From the NCBI GenBank assembly GCA_963832245.1, contig CAWHTG010000004.1, positions 2,108,001 through 2,172,000 of the forward strand: a stretch of 64,000 nucleotides of DNA. The letters run 5' to 3'. Positions 18,554 through 27,086 of the stretch are shown one piece after another (the stretch's first letter is position 1; each line of letters starts with the position of its first letter). A program made the translations under genes and the position numbers. Source of the stretch: JABDBE01 sp963832245 (GTDB taxonomy: Bacteria; Acidobacteriota; Terriglobia; Terriglobales; Acidobacteriaceae). The notes beneath the pieces were generated by a model. The model saw nothing but the letters and a program-made list of their open reading frames with translations. It was not told the origin of the DNA and made no database searches.

Positions 18554-20470
18554 TCAATAAATATTGTGCCCGATCATGCCCGGTGCGGGATCGATGCCAA
18601 ATTGCCGCAGCAAGGAAACGGTCAGATCGTATAAGTGTGGGTCGGCTGCTCGGCTCTTGCGGTTGCTGATTAGCACGCCCGGCACGAAGCGCGAATCAAT
18701 GCAATGATCGGCGCGCCATTCGCCCTTGTTGTCCTCCACCAGTGCGGCGGGTACGGCGCCCAAGACCGTCTGCCACGATGAACGATAGCCGGGCATGTAG
18801 CCGACGAGAATATCTGGGGCGAACTTCAGCATTTCTCCACGAAACTCACGATGCGGCAGAGTGACGCCGCCGACCATCGGCTTGCCATTGGCGGGGTCGT
18901 GAGCGTTCTGCAATTTCTCCGCGATCTTCTTTATTACGGCATCCGCCTCGTCGCCCGGCGCGACGATTCCTTCGCGCTCCCGCCCTTGCAGGTTCACATA
19001 AATTCCATTCAGGCCAATCGAATACGCTTGCGTCTTCGACCAGTCGACGTGTGGGAACATTTCTTCATCGCTGGCATTCTTGGGATCGTCGAGAACCAGA
19101 AAGCCTTCTTTCATGAGCCATGAGTTCAAATTTACCGCTCGATCGAAAGTAGAAAAACCGTGATCGGACATGACGATTAGCGTGGCATCGCCCATCCTTT
19201 CGCGCACCCAGCCGATGGTTTTGTCGACCATTTTGTACGTGCTGAGGAGTTCGTCATCGTACTTACCCCAGAGCATGTGCGAGTCCTGGTCCGTGCCGAA
19301 AAAGTGGAAAAACAGCAGCCCACCGTGAAAATGTTCCACGCCGTATCGCAGCAATTTCAAATGCTCAAGCGAAACCTGATGACTCTGGGCAACATACTCT
19401 TTGTAATTGAAAACGCCCTGCCGGAACGCCGACGTATCTTGCGCCATACCCTGCGTATAAAACAAACCCACTTTCTTCGCCAGTTCCTGGCTGTAGGCAA
19501 ACGGGGCGGTGATCGGCAGCTCCGGATCCGAAGGGTCAATATTGATTGGCGAAACGTAGAGTTCAAAATTCGGTTGCAGTTTCTTGGCGTACAGGCGGAA
19601 CATGCCGGCTGCGCTCTTTAAACCCGGAATCAACGGGAACTCCACCTGAATCCAGCTCGACCACTCCCCTTCTTTCAAAATTAACTGCTCCTTGCCAATA
19701 TCGAAGCGCGCTGCGGGTTGGTCCGGATCGACGTGGACGGTCATATCCACATACGTCGGCGCTTTATCTTTTCGCAGCGAGTTATCCGGACCTTCGATTT
19801 TCAGCGTGACCGAATGATCCTTTAGCTCCACGTGAACGATCTGCCCGCCCGGAACCGTTCGGCTCTGCTTCGAAGCCACATCGGTATAGAGCGCGAATGT
19901 TCCGAAGGTGCCGCGCAGGTCGGGAGTGCCCATGCCCGAAACCGAAAAGCCCTCGTCCTCATGGTCGGGAGGAAAATCAGTAGGCATGCGAATGATGGTT
20001 GTCGGAATGTGATGTTCAGCAAGAATCTCCCAGAACGGTTTCCCCCTCCGGTATGAAACGACGTGTCCCGAGGACAGCGGCAGTTCGTATGGGCCGATGG
20101 GAATTGTCCATCCGCCTTGAGCCGTTTGTGCCATGGACGAGTAAGGCTCCAGGGTCAGCGGATTGCGATGAACGAAATCAAAAATTCCGTGCCCGCCCGG
20201 ATCCATTCCGGTAATGAAAGTAGACCAAGCCACCGGACTCTGCGGCGGCATCGTGGTTTCCAAGCGCTTGAACTCGCCTTCGTGTCGCAACTTGTCGAGA
20301 TTCGGCATGGCATCCCAATGCCGTTCGAGGAAGTTCGGATCCATGCCGTCGATGCCCAGCACGATGATGCTCTTGGTGGAGGCGCTGGTTTTCCCGCATC
20401 CAGCCAAGCTGGCGGCTAGACTAACTGCCAGTACCAAACAAAAAGTCCGATGTAGTTTCGTTTTAAGCAT
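18554..20470 (-). CDS. lipoprotein phosphodiesterase (alkaline-phosphatase superfamily, NPP-like)
   Basis: A 638-residue protein with a lipoprotein signal peptide; lipobox SLAGC gives lipidation at C25. The catalytic domain follows the type I phosphodiesterase/nucleotide pyrophosphatase plan. Metal Asp is in IIVLGIDGMDPN (D41). The nucleophile segment is QSPVAWSTFITG, aligning S78 with the NPP Thr, and MSDHGFSTFDRAVNLNSW carries the later metal-binding Asp-His. It therefore probably cleaves or transfers phosphate esters at the cell surface, with a Ser nucleophile. It is paralogous to the next gene upstream (20480-22489): both have the PVAWSTF.TG, SDHGF, NLNSWL and PDILVGY/PDMIVGY landmarks. 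The two are 9 bp apart. The substrate is unknown. Confidence 0.85.
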   Translation of the reverse strand: MLKTKLHRTFCLVLAVSLAASLAGCGKTSASTKSIIVLGIDGMDPNFLERHWDAMPNLDKLRHEGEFKRLETTMPPQSPVAWSTFITGMDPGGHGIFDFVHRNPLTLEPYSSMAQTAQGGWTIPIGPYELPLSSGHVVSYRRGKPFWEILAEHHIPTTIIRMPTDFPPDHEDEGFSVSGMGTPDLRGTFGTFALYTDVASKQSRTVPGGQIVHVELKDHSVTLKIEGPDNSLRKDKAPTYVDMTVHVDPDQPAARFDIGKEQLILKEGEWSSWIQVEFPLIPGLKSAAGMFRLYAKKLQPNFELYVSPINIDPSDPELPITAPFAYSQELAKKVGLFYTQGMAQDTSAFRQGVFNYKEYVAQSHQVSLEHLKLLRYGVEHFHGGLLFFHFFGTDQDSHMLWGKYDDELLSTYKMVDKTIGWVRERMGDATLIVMSDHGFSTFDRAVNLNSWLMKEGFLVLDDPKNASDEEMFPHVDWSKTQAYSIGLNGIYVNLQGREREGIVAPGDEADAVIKKIAEKLQNAHDPANGKPMVGGVTLPHREFRGEMLKFAPDILVGYMPGYRSSWQTVLGAVPAALVEDNKGEWRADHCIDSRFVPGVLISNRKSRAADPHLYDLTVSLLRQFGIDPAPGMIGHNIY

Positions 20471-20479
20471 AGCGAAAAT

Positions 20480-22489
20480 TTAGGCGAGGTTGAATACCGG
20501 CCGGCCTTCCATCCATGCGGGTCTATCGACGCCGAACAACTGCAGCACTGTGGGAGCCATGTCTTCAATGCCTGGGTCTTGCGCCTCAATCTTGCGATTC
20601 GAGAACAACACGCCAGGAACCAGGGTAGGATCCACAGAGTGATCGCCGCTCCATGCCTTGCAATTGTCTTCGAATACTCGAGCAGAAACCTTGCCCACCG
20701 CGGCGTCCCACGAAGTGCGGTAGCCGTCGTTGTAGCCGACGATCATGTCGGGAGCTTCGGCGAGGTACGGGCCGCGATAGAGTTTATTGGTTGCATAAAC
20801 AGCGCGAATCCCAATCGCATTGCGCTCTTCATCTCGGAGGTTACTGAGTTTTTGGATCAGTTCCTGGGTAAGAACGCCGGCTTCGGTTCCCGGTTTCACG
20901 ATGCCGCGCGCCTCGCGTCCCTTCAGATTCAGATAGAGGCCTCCAAGACCAAGCGTGTATACGCGCGTGCGGCTCCAATCCACGCCTTTGAAATAACGAT
21001 CGCTTTCCGTCGCCCCATTTTCGAGCACCAGGTAGCCATTGTCCCGGAGCCACGAATTCAGATTCACGCCGCGTCGGAACGAGCAGAATCCGTGATCAGA
21101 GAGGACGAAGATAACTGTGTCTTTGTCGACATGCTCGAGCGCTACGCCGACCAACTTGTCCATTCGCTGATATAGATCTTCGATAGTGCGGACGTAACCG
21201 TTGTTTGGGCTATGATCACCGTGCAAGTAGCGATAGAACATGTGCTGCACGCGGTCGCTAGTATCGAAGACGCAAGCGACTACGCCACGTCGCGTCTTCT
21301 CCAGTGCATTGCGGAACATTGCTTCGCGCTCTTCCATCAGCAGGTAAGACTGCTTCAGAAATTCCCCTTCATCGATCACGCCTTCGTTTAGGGCCCAAGT
21401 GTCCTCGGCCATGCCGAGCGTGGAGTACGTCCCCAGCAGCTTCGCCAAGTAAGCCGCATAATAGGACGGATGGCTGATGGGCAACGCCGGTTTTTCCGGA
21501 TCGATCTGAATCGGCGAAACGTATAGCGAAAAATGAGGCGTGGTTTCGGTCACGAGAAAGCGCGCTATCCCGTTTACCTTGATGCCAAGAGACGCCTTGA
21601 ACTTCAGCTTCACCCAGGGGGTGTACGTTCCAGGCTCGAGCCGGTAGGATTCGTTCTGAATCTCGAGCACAGGCGTACCCGCCTGGAAGCGAATGTGGAA
21701 TGGGATCAGAATTGCCCCGCCGTTTTCGAGAAAAACATTCTCGGGGCCCTCGAGCGATCCCTCGAAGTCTTCGCCTACACGCTTGAGTGGATATCGGCTG
21801 CCGCTTTCAAAAGTCGCTTCATTCACCCGCGTCGTGAACTGGGAAAAGCTTCCCTGTGTTCCGCGCAGGTCGGGCGTAGACATCGCCGAAAGCAGCCTGC
21901 CATTAAACTTGTCTGGCGGGAACGTGATTGGAACTCGAATAATCGTGGAACCGATCTGTTGTTCCCCTAGCAACTTCCAGAACGGCTGACTTTTGCGCCT
22001 GAGTTCCACGCGTGGCCGTGATAGAGGGATTCTCAGCTTTCCTAACTTCAGAACCCGCGAGTTGTTTTGAACTTTCGCCGCAGCCAACTCGGGAACGTAA
22101 CTTTTCATGTTGCGGTTGAGAAAATCGAAAATGTTGTGCTTGGCGGGATTGACCCCGGTCGCGAACGTAGACCAGGCCACCGGAGAGAGCGCGGGAAATG
22201 TAGTCCGAAGCCGCGAGTAGGAGCCCTGTTCCTTGAGCCTGGCCAGGTTCGGCAGTTTACCTTCGGCCATGAACTGCTCGGTCAGCCTCGGGTCGAGGCC
22301 ATCCAGCCCGAGAAAAATTACTTTCTTCACCTGTGCGTTGCGAAAGCCCTGGCGCCGTCGGACTAGTCGCCATCCCATGCGGAACGGCCAGGTCAAGAGC
22401 GAAAAGAAACTAAGAACGAAACCTGCCGCCAGGCTCAGGAAGGAGCCCAGAAATGCGAAGCCGGCGCCTGGACCAATGTACGCCATCAT
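20480..22489 (-). CDS. membrane-anchored phosphodiesterase (alkaline-phosphatase superfamily, NPP-like)
   Basis: About 669 residues. A Gly-rich membrane hairpin (MMAYIGPGAGFAFLGSF through about residue 36) precedes an NPP-like domain. Metal Asp is in VIFLGLDGLDPR (D63), the nucleophile region is ALSPVAWSTFATG (S102), and VLSDHGFCSFRRGVNLNSWL carries later metal ligands. It is a paralogue of the adjacent lipoprotein enzyme but anchored by helices, so the two may act on the same substrate from different membranes (inference). The ATG pair at 22489/22486 overlaps the TGA of the upstream gene as ATGA. The frame is open upstream to 22522, but that extension is unlikely because it lies inside the preceding gene and has no hydrophobic start. 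Confidence 0.85.
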   Translation of the reverse strand: MMAYIGPGAGFAFLGSFLSLAAGFVLSFFSLLTWPFRMGWRLVRRRQGFRNAQVKKVIFLGLDGLDPRLTEQFMAEGKLPNLARLKEQGSYSRLRTTFPALSPVAWSTFATGVNPAKHNIFDFLNRNMKSYVPELAAAKVQNNSRVLKLGKLRIPLSRPRVELRRKSQPFWKLLGEQQIGSTIIRVPITFPPDKFNGRLLSAMSTPDLRGTQGSFSQFTTRVNEATFESGSRYPLKRVGEDFEGSLEGPENVFLENGGAILIPFHIRFQAGTPVLEIQNESYRLEPGTYTPWVKLKFKASLGIKVNGIARFLVTETTPHFSLYVSPIQIDPEKPALPISHPSYYAAYLAKLLGTYSTLGMAEDTWALNEGVIDEGEFLKQSYLLMEEREAMFRNALEKTRRGVVACVFDTSDRVQHMFYRYLHGDHSPNNGYVRTIEDLYQRMDKLVGVALEHVDKDTVIFVLSDHGFCSFRRGVNLNSWLRDNGYLVLENGATESDRYFKGVDWSRTRVYTLGLGGLYLNLKGREARGIVKPGTEAGVLTQELIQKLSNLRDEERNAIGIRAVYATNKLYRGPYLAEAPDMIVGYNDGYRTSWDAAVGKVSARVFEDNCKAWSGDHSVDPTLVPGVLFSNRKIEAQDPGIEDMAPTVLQLFGVDRPAWMEGRPVFNLA

Positions 22490-23346
22490 CGCAGTTTTCC
22501 CTCTACAAACGGCACTTGCCAAACCTTCTCGTGAAAAATGGGACCGTGGCCGAAATATCCGTCTTCTCCGAACAGTTCGCCGTGGTCGGCGGTGATCGTC
22601 ACGTAAGTGTTCTTGGGGAGCGTATCGAACAGCTCTTCGACCACCCCATCTAAATACTGAACTGCCGCAACCTGGCGCTGCCGAAGTTCCTTCAACTTCT
22701 GGTTATTGAAAAATTTCTCTTTCCGCACCAGCAGCTTTCCGCCGACTACTTCATCATCCAGATGCTTGAAGACCCCGTGCACGCCGCTGATTCGAGGCCA
22801 TTGATCCTGCGGTTCGTCGGGCAAGGCATACGGATAATGCGTTTCGCCGACATTGAGCAAGAAAAAGTTCGGCTGCGCTTCGGAGAATTTCATCTGCTGG
22901 ACCATAGCCCGCATGTCGTTGTGCTTCTCCATCAGCTTGTATGTGTCGAAGCCAGTATTGAGAAGCGTCTTGGGGTTCAGGACCGGCAGCGAAACCATGG
23001 CATTCGTGCGGTAGCCCATGCTGTCTCGCAGAAAAGTCGGCAGGAACATCTTGGGCACAAGCGATTTGAATTCGAAGTCGCTGCATCCCAAACGCTCGTT
23101 GAATTTCAGGAAATCCTTCTTGTAATACTCCGAGGCATATACGTGCCGCGGGCTGGTGTGCGGCATGAGTCCAATGAGCAGGTTGTAGTGCGAAGGCGAT
23201 GTCCAGGAGGCATACGACCAGCGCTTCTCCACCTTGCCTAACTTCATGATGTTCCGCGGCCGGGCGCGCATGAAGGAGTCATAGCGGCAGCTGTCGAAAA
23301 CGATTAGGACGTAGTTGTTACGCACGGATTTTGAGGAGACTGTCAT
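22486..23346 (-). CDS. soluble sulfatase/phosphotransferase-like protein with Thr nucleophile
   Basis: About 286 residues, a minimal AP-superfamily domain. Metal Asp is in YVLIVFDSCRYDSF (D18). The nucleophile region is YASWTSPSHYNLLIG, with T49 at the position of the sulfatase Cys, and TITADHGELFGEDG (D254, H255) holds the later ligands. No signal peptide or membrane helix is seen, so unlike its neighbours it is probably cytoplasmic. I chose the ATG at 23346 (MTVSSKSVRNNYVL); the frame is open up to 23469, but the added 41 residues overlap the zinc-ribbon gene and look non-coding. At under 300 residues it is much shorter than most family members. It may lack the usual C-terminal subdomain, which would restrict it to small substrates or make it an accessory. 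Confidence 0.78.
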   Translation of the reverse strand: MTVSSKSVRNNYVLIVFDSCRYDSFMRARPRNIMKLGKVEKRWSYASWTSPSHYNLLIGLMPHTSPRHVYASEYYKKDFLKFNERLGCSDFEFKSLVPKMFLPTFLRDSMGYRTNAMVSLPVLNPKTLLNTGFDTYKLMEKHNDMRAMVQQMKFSEAQPNFFLLNVGETHYPYALPDEPQDQWPRISGVHGVFKHLDDEVVGGKLLVRKEKFFNNQKLKELRQRQVAAVQYLDGVVEELFDTLPKNTYVTITADHGELFGEDGYFGHGPIFHEKVWQVPFVEGKLR

Positions 23347-23608
23347 ATATGTCGACTTCGCAGTGACGACTGCAGAATTTAGAAGGGTCGGTGCTGCTGT
23401 TGTATTGACTACCACACGCCGCGCACGGCTGCATGGCAGGTAGAACCGCGAACGATAGTGCTTTGCCACGGCGCATGCGAATGTTAAAACTATTTTGGCT
23501 GATCGTCTCTACAGGCTTCGAGAGCAGGGACCTCTGCGATTTTCTGCCAGCGGCGATGAACTCCGCGAGTGCGGCGTCCGTCAGCAAAGGTTTTGGCCAA
23601 GTCATCAT
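23318..23608 (-). CDS. small zinc-ribbon protein
   Basis: A 96-residue frame with a convincing metal-binding C-terminus: CAACGSQYN...KFCSRHC, giving C62, C65, C79 and C83 in a CxxC-x13-CxxxC arrangement, then a helix (EVDIYDSLLKIRA). The N-terminal 55 residues are less characteristic, and a shorter product starting at an internal Met is possible. It lies 46 bp after the FAD oxidoreductase gene, and its 3' end overlaps the likely ATG of the next gene (23346) by 29 bp, which fits a coupled cistron. Probable function: a structural or nucleic-acid/protein-binding zinc knuckle. No specific role can be named. Confidence 0.55.
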   Translation of the reverse strand: MMTWPKPLLTDAALAEFIAAGRKSQRSLLSKPVETISQNSFNIRMRRGKALSFAVLPAMQPCAACGSQYNSSTDPSKFCSRHCEVDIYDSLLKIRA

Positions 23609-23654
23609 GAACGCCAGGTTCGTTCAGCGGCGTTCCTCGCCGGCGCCGCGAAAC

Positions 23655-25100
23655 TCAATCTTCCACAACATGGGTTTCGAAAACCTCGCGATACTGCGCC
23701 CAGAGACTCTTGTCGAACCTGCCATCGGGCTGAAGGCAATCCGCGGCTGCGCGGGCCATGTAAAAGGCGTGATGGGTATTGTCGTGGACGAAAAGTCCCT
23801 GGCGGCCGAAGGAAAGCAATCCTTCAATTTCCCCGAGCCAGTGATCGACCTTGGCAAAATGGTCCTCGAAGCCGCGCCGATATATTGGGTACGCCTGGCG
23901 CAGCTTGCGTGTCGTGGCCCCGAGGACTTTGGCACGGACCGGCAGGCCCGCCTGTTCGAGCCAACCACAGAGCAGATCTCCTAGATCCCGGTCGCTCATC
24001 TCCCACTCGCGCGAGCCCGGATCTGCCGGCAATTCCGCGCACAGCACAGTCTTTCCCTTAGGCTCTTTTGAATTGCTGTAGTTCTTCGGCTCCGAAAGTC
24101 GCGAGACGGGGATCGACTTGCCAGGGAAATAGTGGGCGTCGTATTCCGAGAATTGATCTTGCTCCAGCGTGACGTAAATCAAGATCATCCCGCGGAACGA
24201 GATGCCCTTTCCCGCATCCAGAATCTCTTGCGGTGGTTCTGGCCGCATACTCTGTACCAACAGACTCACCGGCAACGTGGACCAGACGTTCGTGGTCGCT
24301 ATTGCGTGTTCTTTTCCATCCAACTGGTAACGTACCTCAGAAACTCGATCGCACTTCCGCTCCACCCCGAGGACCCTTGCTCCGAACAAGAATTCTGCGC
24401 CCCCGGCTTTCGCTGCTTCGTAGACTCGCTCGGAGATCTGGCCATATCCGCGTCGCGGATAGAAAAATCGTCCGGCACCCGGTTTCTTTAATCCTGGAAC
24501 TGCGTTGGCTACCTTGCGAAGAATCTTGCCTACGGAATTACCCGAGACTCTGCGGCGCGCCTGCGTGGAGGCCAACTCCTCGGGTGGCAAGCCCCAGAGC
24601 TTCCGCGCATAGGGGAAATAAAACTCCCTACAAATCGTGCTGCCCAGACTGTGCTCGAGAACGGAAGCGAAAGATTCCACGTGCCCGTTCGATCTCACGA
24701 CGTGTTTACGGATGAGATCGAAAGTCACTCCCGCCGCAAAACTCTTTGGCAATCGCATCAGAAGATCGCCCGGTTTGAGAGGAAAGTGAATCCAACGATT
24801 TTGCAGCCGAATGCGGCCGTGCCGCGGACGGTCCAGCAAATCCGCTCCCAACAATTCACGGAGATTTTTCAGGATTGCGGGATCACATGCCGGATGCAGC
24901 CGATGGCTACCGTAATCCACCCACACCCCGTCGAGTTGAAAACTGCCCGCGTTGCCGCCAACCGTGTCGCGTTGCTCGAGAACTGTGACCCGAGTGAATC
25001 CGTTGCGGGTGAGTTCGTACGCTGCGCCGACTCCGGCAGGGCCGGCGCCGAGCACCACGACGTGGGGAGAATGCTCGCGGGTTTGCTGAGTTACATTCAT
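23655..25100 (-). CDS. FAD-dependent oxidoreductase (amine-oxidase / protoporphyrinogen-oxidase-like)
   Basis: A 481-residue flavoprotein. The N-terminal Rossmann dinucleotide fold shows HVVVLGAGPAGVGAAYEL (GAGPAG at 18-23), with the ribose-binding Glu in VTVLEQRD (E42) and a GGNAGSF loop typical of amine-oxidase/phytoene-desaturase-type enzymes. The C-terminus has GLLSFGRQGLFVHDNTHHAFYMARAAAD, the second FAD-binding segment. Members of this superfamily in polysaccharide clusters include UDP-galactopyranose-mutase-like and desaturase-like enzymes. This one is not close enough to either to name a substrate. It is 36 bp downstream of the flippase-like gene. A role in modifying a lipid carrier or sugar precursor is inferred from the neighbours (GT2, flippase). 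Confidence 0.8.
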   Translation of the reverse strand: MNVTQQTREHSPHVVVLGAGPAGVGAAYELTRNGFTRVTVLEQRDTVGGNAGSFQLDGVWVDYGSHRLHPACDPAILKNLRELLGADLLDRPRHGRIRLQNRWIHFPLKPGDLLMRLPKSFAAGVTFDLIRKHVVRSNGHVESFASVLEHSLGSTICREFYFPYARKLWGLPPEELASTQARRRVSGNSVGKILRKVANAVPGLKKPGAGRFFYPRRGYGQISERVYEAAKAGGAEFLFGARVLGVERKCDRVSEVRYQLDGKEHAIATTNVWSTLPVSLLVQSMRPEPPQEILDAGKGISFRGMILIYVTLEQDQFSEYDAHYFPGKSIPVSRLSEPKNYSNSKEPKGKTVLCAELPADPGSREWEMSDRDLGDLLCGWLEQAGLPVRAKVLGATTRKLRQAYPIYRRGFEDHFAKVDHWLGEIEGLLSFGRQGLFVHDNTHHAFYMARAAADCLQPDGRFDKSLWAQYREVFETHVVED

Positions 25101-25136
25101 CAGGGTTGATTAGTTTCTGAACCGCGACGTCTCTCG

Positions 25137-26150
25137 CTACTCCATCTCACTGGCAGGAGCCAACTCTCGGGTTGACGAGCTCAGTGGGCTGGGATGGAGG
25201 ACTGTCCGGGCAAATCCGGTTCCCCCGATGAGAAACGACAACAGACCTGCGATCAGGCCTCCGACAATGATGATGCATTCCCAGGACAGTCCGACCGCGA
25301 CGGACAGTGCGGCCGGAGCACCGAATGGAGCGAGAAGAGCGGTCAATCCTGCTTCCCGGACGCCCAAGCCTCCGAGAGTGATGGGAACCAGCGCGATTAA
25401 TTTGGCGAGCGGCCAAACCAGAAGCCAGATACGAAAAGGAATGTGAAGGCCGCACGCGCCTGCGATTGTGGCGGCCAGAGCCACTAATCCGGTTTGGATC
25501 ACGATGCCCAGTTGCAACGGCAGTAATACGTACAACGGCTTGGAGGCCATCGATCGCCAGGCTCGCCGGAGTTTCGCCAGCATCCGCCGCAACTTGAACG
25601 GCATCCGCCGCCATGGGACGATCGCCAGCAGCGCCAATAGTCCGGCGACTCCAACTACAAACATTGCCGCCAACACCACGAATACTCGGCGATGTCGAGG
25701 CTCTAAAGCACCCGGCAGCAACAGCGCGCCGACTGCAGCGACAACCGCTAGCGCGACGATATCGAGAAGGCGGTCCACCAGACTACCCAGCAACACACCA
25801 GCTCGATTGCGATGAATGCGGAAAGCCAATCCCATGCGAACCACGTCACCGCCGACGATGGAAGGAAGAAACACTGTACCGAACAACCCGGCGAAATAGC
25901 AGCGGGTAGCTTGCGAAAATGTGAGTCTTGCTTCGCTCAATCGAAGCGTCAGTCGCCACTTGGTCACGCCGATCAAATGCATCGCGAGATAACCTGCCAC
26001 AACCCAGAACCACATGGAGGGCGGGATTTTTCGTATGGCCGCGCCCAGCTTATGCAACGGCACGAATACGAGGAGTAAGGCGAGAATCGCCACGCTTCCG
26101 AAAACGCGGATGAGAGGATGACCCAATGAACGCGCTACAAGTTTCATCAT
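25137..26150 (-). CDS. flippase-like membrane protein (lysylphosphatidylglycerol-synthase TM family)
   Basis: About 337 residues with roughly eight membrane helices. The family pattern is visible: the N-terminal LVFVPLHKLGAAIRKI helix-loop, a KWRLTLRLSEARLTFSQA loop, and FGTVFLPSIVGGDVVRM (the conserved P-x-x-x-G-G-D). SLVDRLLDIVAL follows, then TLGGLGVREAGLTALL towards the C-terminus. Family members are the lipid-moving part of MprF and related proteins. In glycan clusters they are thought to flip polyprenyl-linked sugars. It starts at ATG 26150, sharing one base with the TAA of the GT2 gene upstream (TAATG), so the two are almost certainly translated together: a GT2 charging a lipid carrier and its flippase. 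Confidence 0.85.
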   Translation of the reverse strand: MMKLVARSLGHPLIRVFGSVAILALLLVFVPLHKLGAAIRKIPPSMWFWVVAGYLAMHLIGVTKWRLTLRLSEARLTFSQATRCYFAGLFGTVFLPSIVGGDVVRMGLAFRIHRNRAGVLLGSLVDRLLDIVALAVVAAVGALLLPGALEPRHRRVFVVLAAMFVVGVAGLLALLAIVPWRRMPFKLRRMLAKLRRAWRSMASKPLYVLLPLQLGIVIQTGLVALAATIAGACGLHIPFRIWLLVWPLAKLIALVPITLGGLGVREAGLTALLAPFGAPAALSVAVGLSWECIIIVGGLIAGLLSFLIGGTGFARTVLHPSPLSSSTRELAPASEME

Positions 26151-27076
26151 TATTTCGCTCGGGCGCTCAGCGCGATTCGAGAGAGCTGGTCGGAAAGCAG
26201 ACCCAGCGCCCAAATAACCAAAGCCGCTAACAAGAGTATTCCAGAGGCGGGTGAAAATGCCCGGTGGACTATATCGAACGCAAGCTTCACTAACCCGGCA
26301 ACGAAAAACACCACGCCGAGGGGAAGAAAGAAACGCAGTGGGTTGAAATAAATGGCGGTGCGCAGAATCACCAGCAGAAAATCGTAAACATGCAGCGCTC
26401 GGACCTTCGAAAGTCCGACTCTCTTATGGTAATCAATCGGTAAATACAGAACGCGATAGTCGTTCAGCAGCATTGACATGGTAATCGTGGAAGTAAACGA
26501 GAAACCCGAAGGCAAGAGATGCTCGAACTTCTCCGCCAGAGACTTTCGGAAGACTCGCAGTCCAGAGTTCAGGTCGGGAATCGGTTGCCGTGCCAGGTAA
26601 TTCGCCAAGCGTCCCAACACCCATTTCATCGGACGCCGAACCAGCGGAATGTGAACGTGTTGCCCGGTTCTCGCGGCGACGACCATGTCGTACTCTGGCA
26701 AAGCCTGCAGCAGGTTCGGAATGCTCTCCGCCGGATATGTACCGTCGGCGTCGATGATAAGAATCCAATCGTACTTGGCGGCGGCGATGCCAGTCTTGAG
26801 CGCTGCTCCATAGCCTCGGTTGTATTTCTTCTCGATCAGTTGCACGCGGTGCTGGCGCACCGCGTTGCCAGTGTCGTCCGTCGAACCGTCGTTCACTACT
26901 ATCAATTCGTATGGACAGTTGGTGCGGTCCATAACTTCGCGAATCCTCTCGATCTGCGCCCCCACCATCTGCGCCTCGTTGAACGCCGGCATGACCACAG
27001 ACACCGCAACCGTGGTCACTTCTGCGGTCTCTGGCTGTTCCGCTAACGTTAGGATTCGCCCCTCGATTTCTTGCAT
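26150..27076 (-). CDS. DPM1-like polyprenyl-phosphate glycosyltransferase (GT2) with C-terminal membrane helices
   Basis: A 308-residue GT2. VSVVMPAFNEA opens the GT-A fold, VVNDGSTDDT (D63) binds the nucleotide, and LIIDADGTYP gives the D109-x-D111 metal motif. Two hydrophobic helices close the protein (about 230-260 and 268-290). This architecture is that of dolichyl/undecaprenyl-phosphate mannosyl- or glucosyl-transferases (DPM1, GtrB, ArnC types), which make the lipid-linked sugars used by GT39/GT-C enzymes. The window contains five GT39-like genes, two of them immediately upstream, so this enzyme is the natural donor-maker (inference). It overlaps the flippase gene by one base. Confidence 0.88.
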   Translation of the reverse strand: MQEIEGRILTLAEQPETAEVTTVAVSVVMPAFNEAQMVGAQIERIREVMDRTNCPYELIVVNDGSTDDTGNAVRQHRVQLIEKKYNRGYGAALKTGIAAAKYDWILIIDADGTYPAESIPNLLQALPEYDMVVAARTGQHVHIPLVRRPMKWVLGRLANYLARQPIPDLNSGLRVFRKSLAEKFEHLLPSGFSFTSTITMSMLLNDYRVLYLPIDYHKRVGLSKVRALHVYDFLLVILRTAIYFNPLRFFLPLGVVFFVAGLVKLAFDIVHRAFSPASGILLLAALVIWALGLLSDQLSRIALSARAK

Positions 27077-27086
27077 GACTCCTCCC

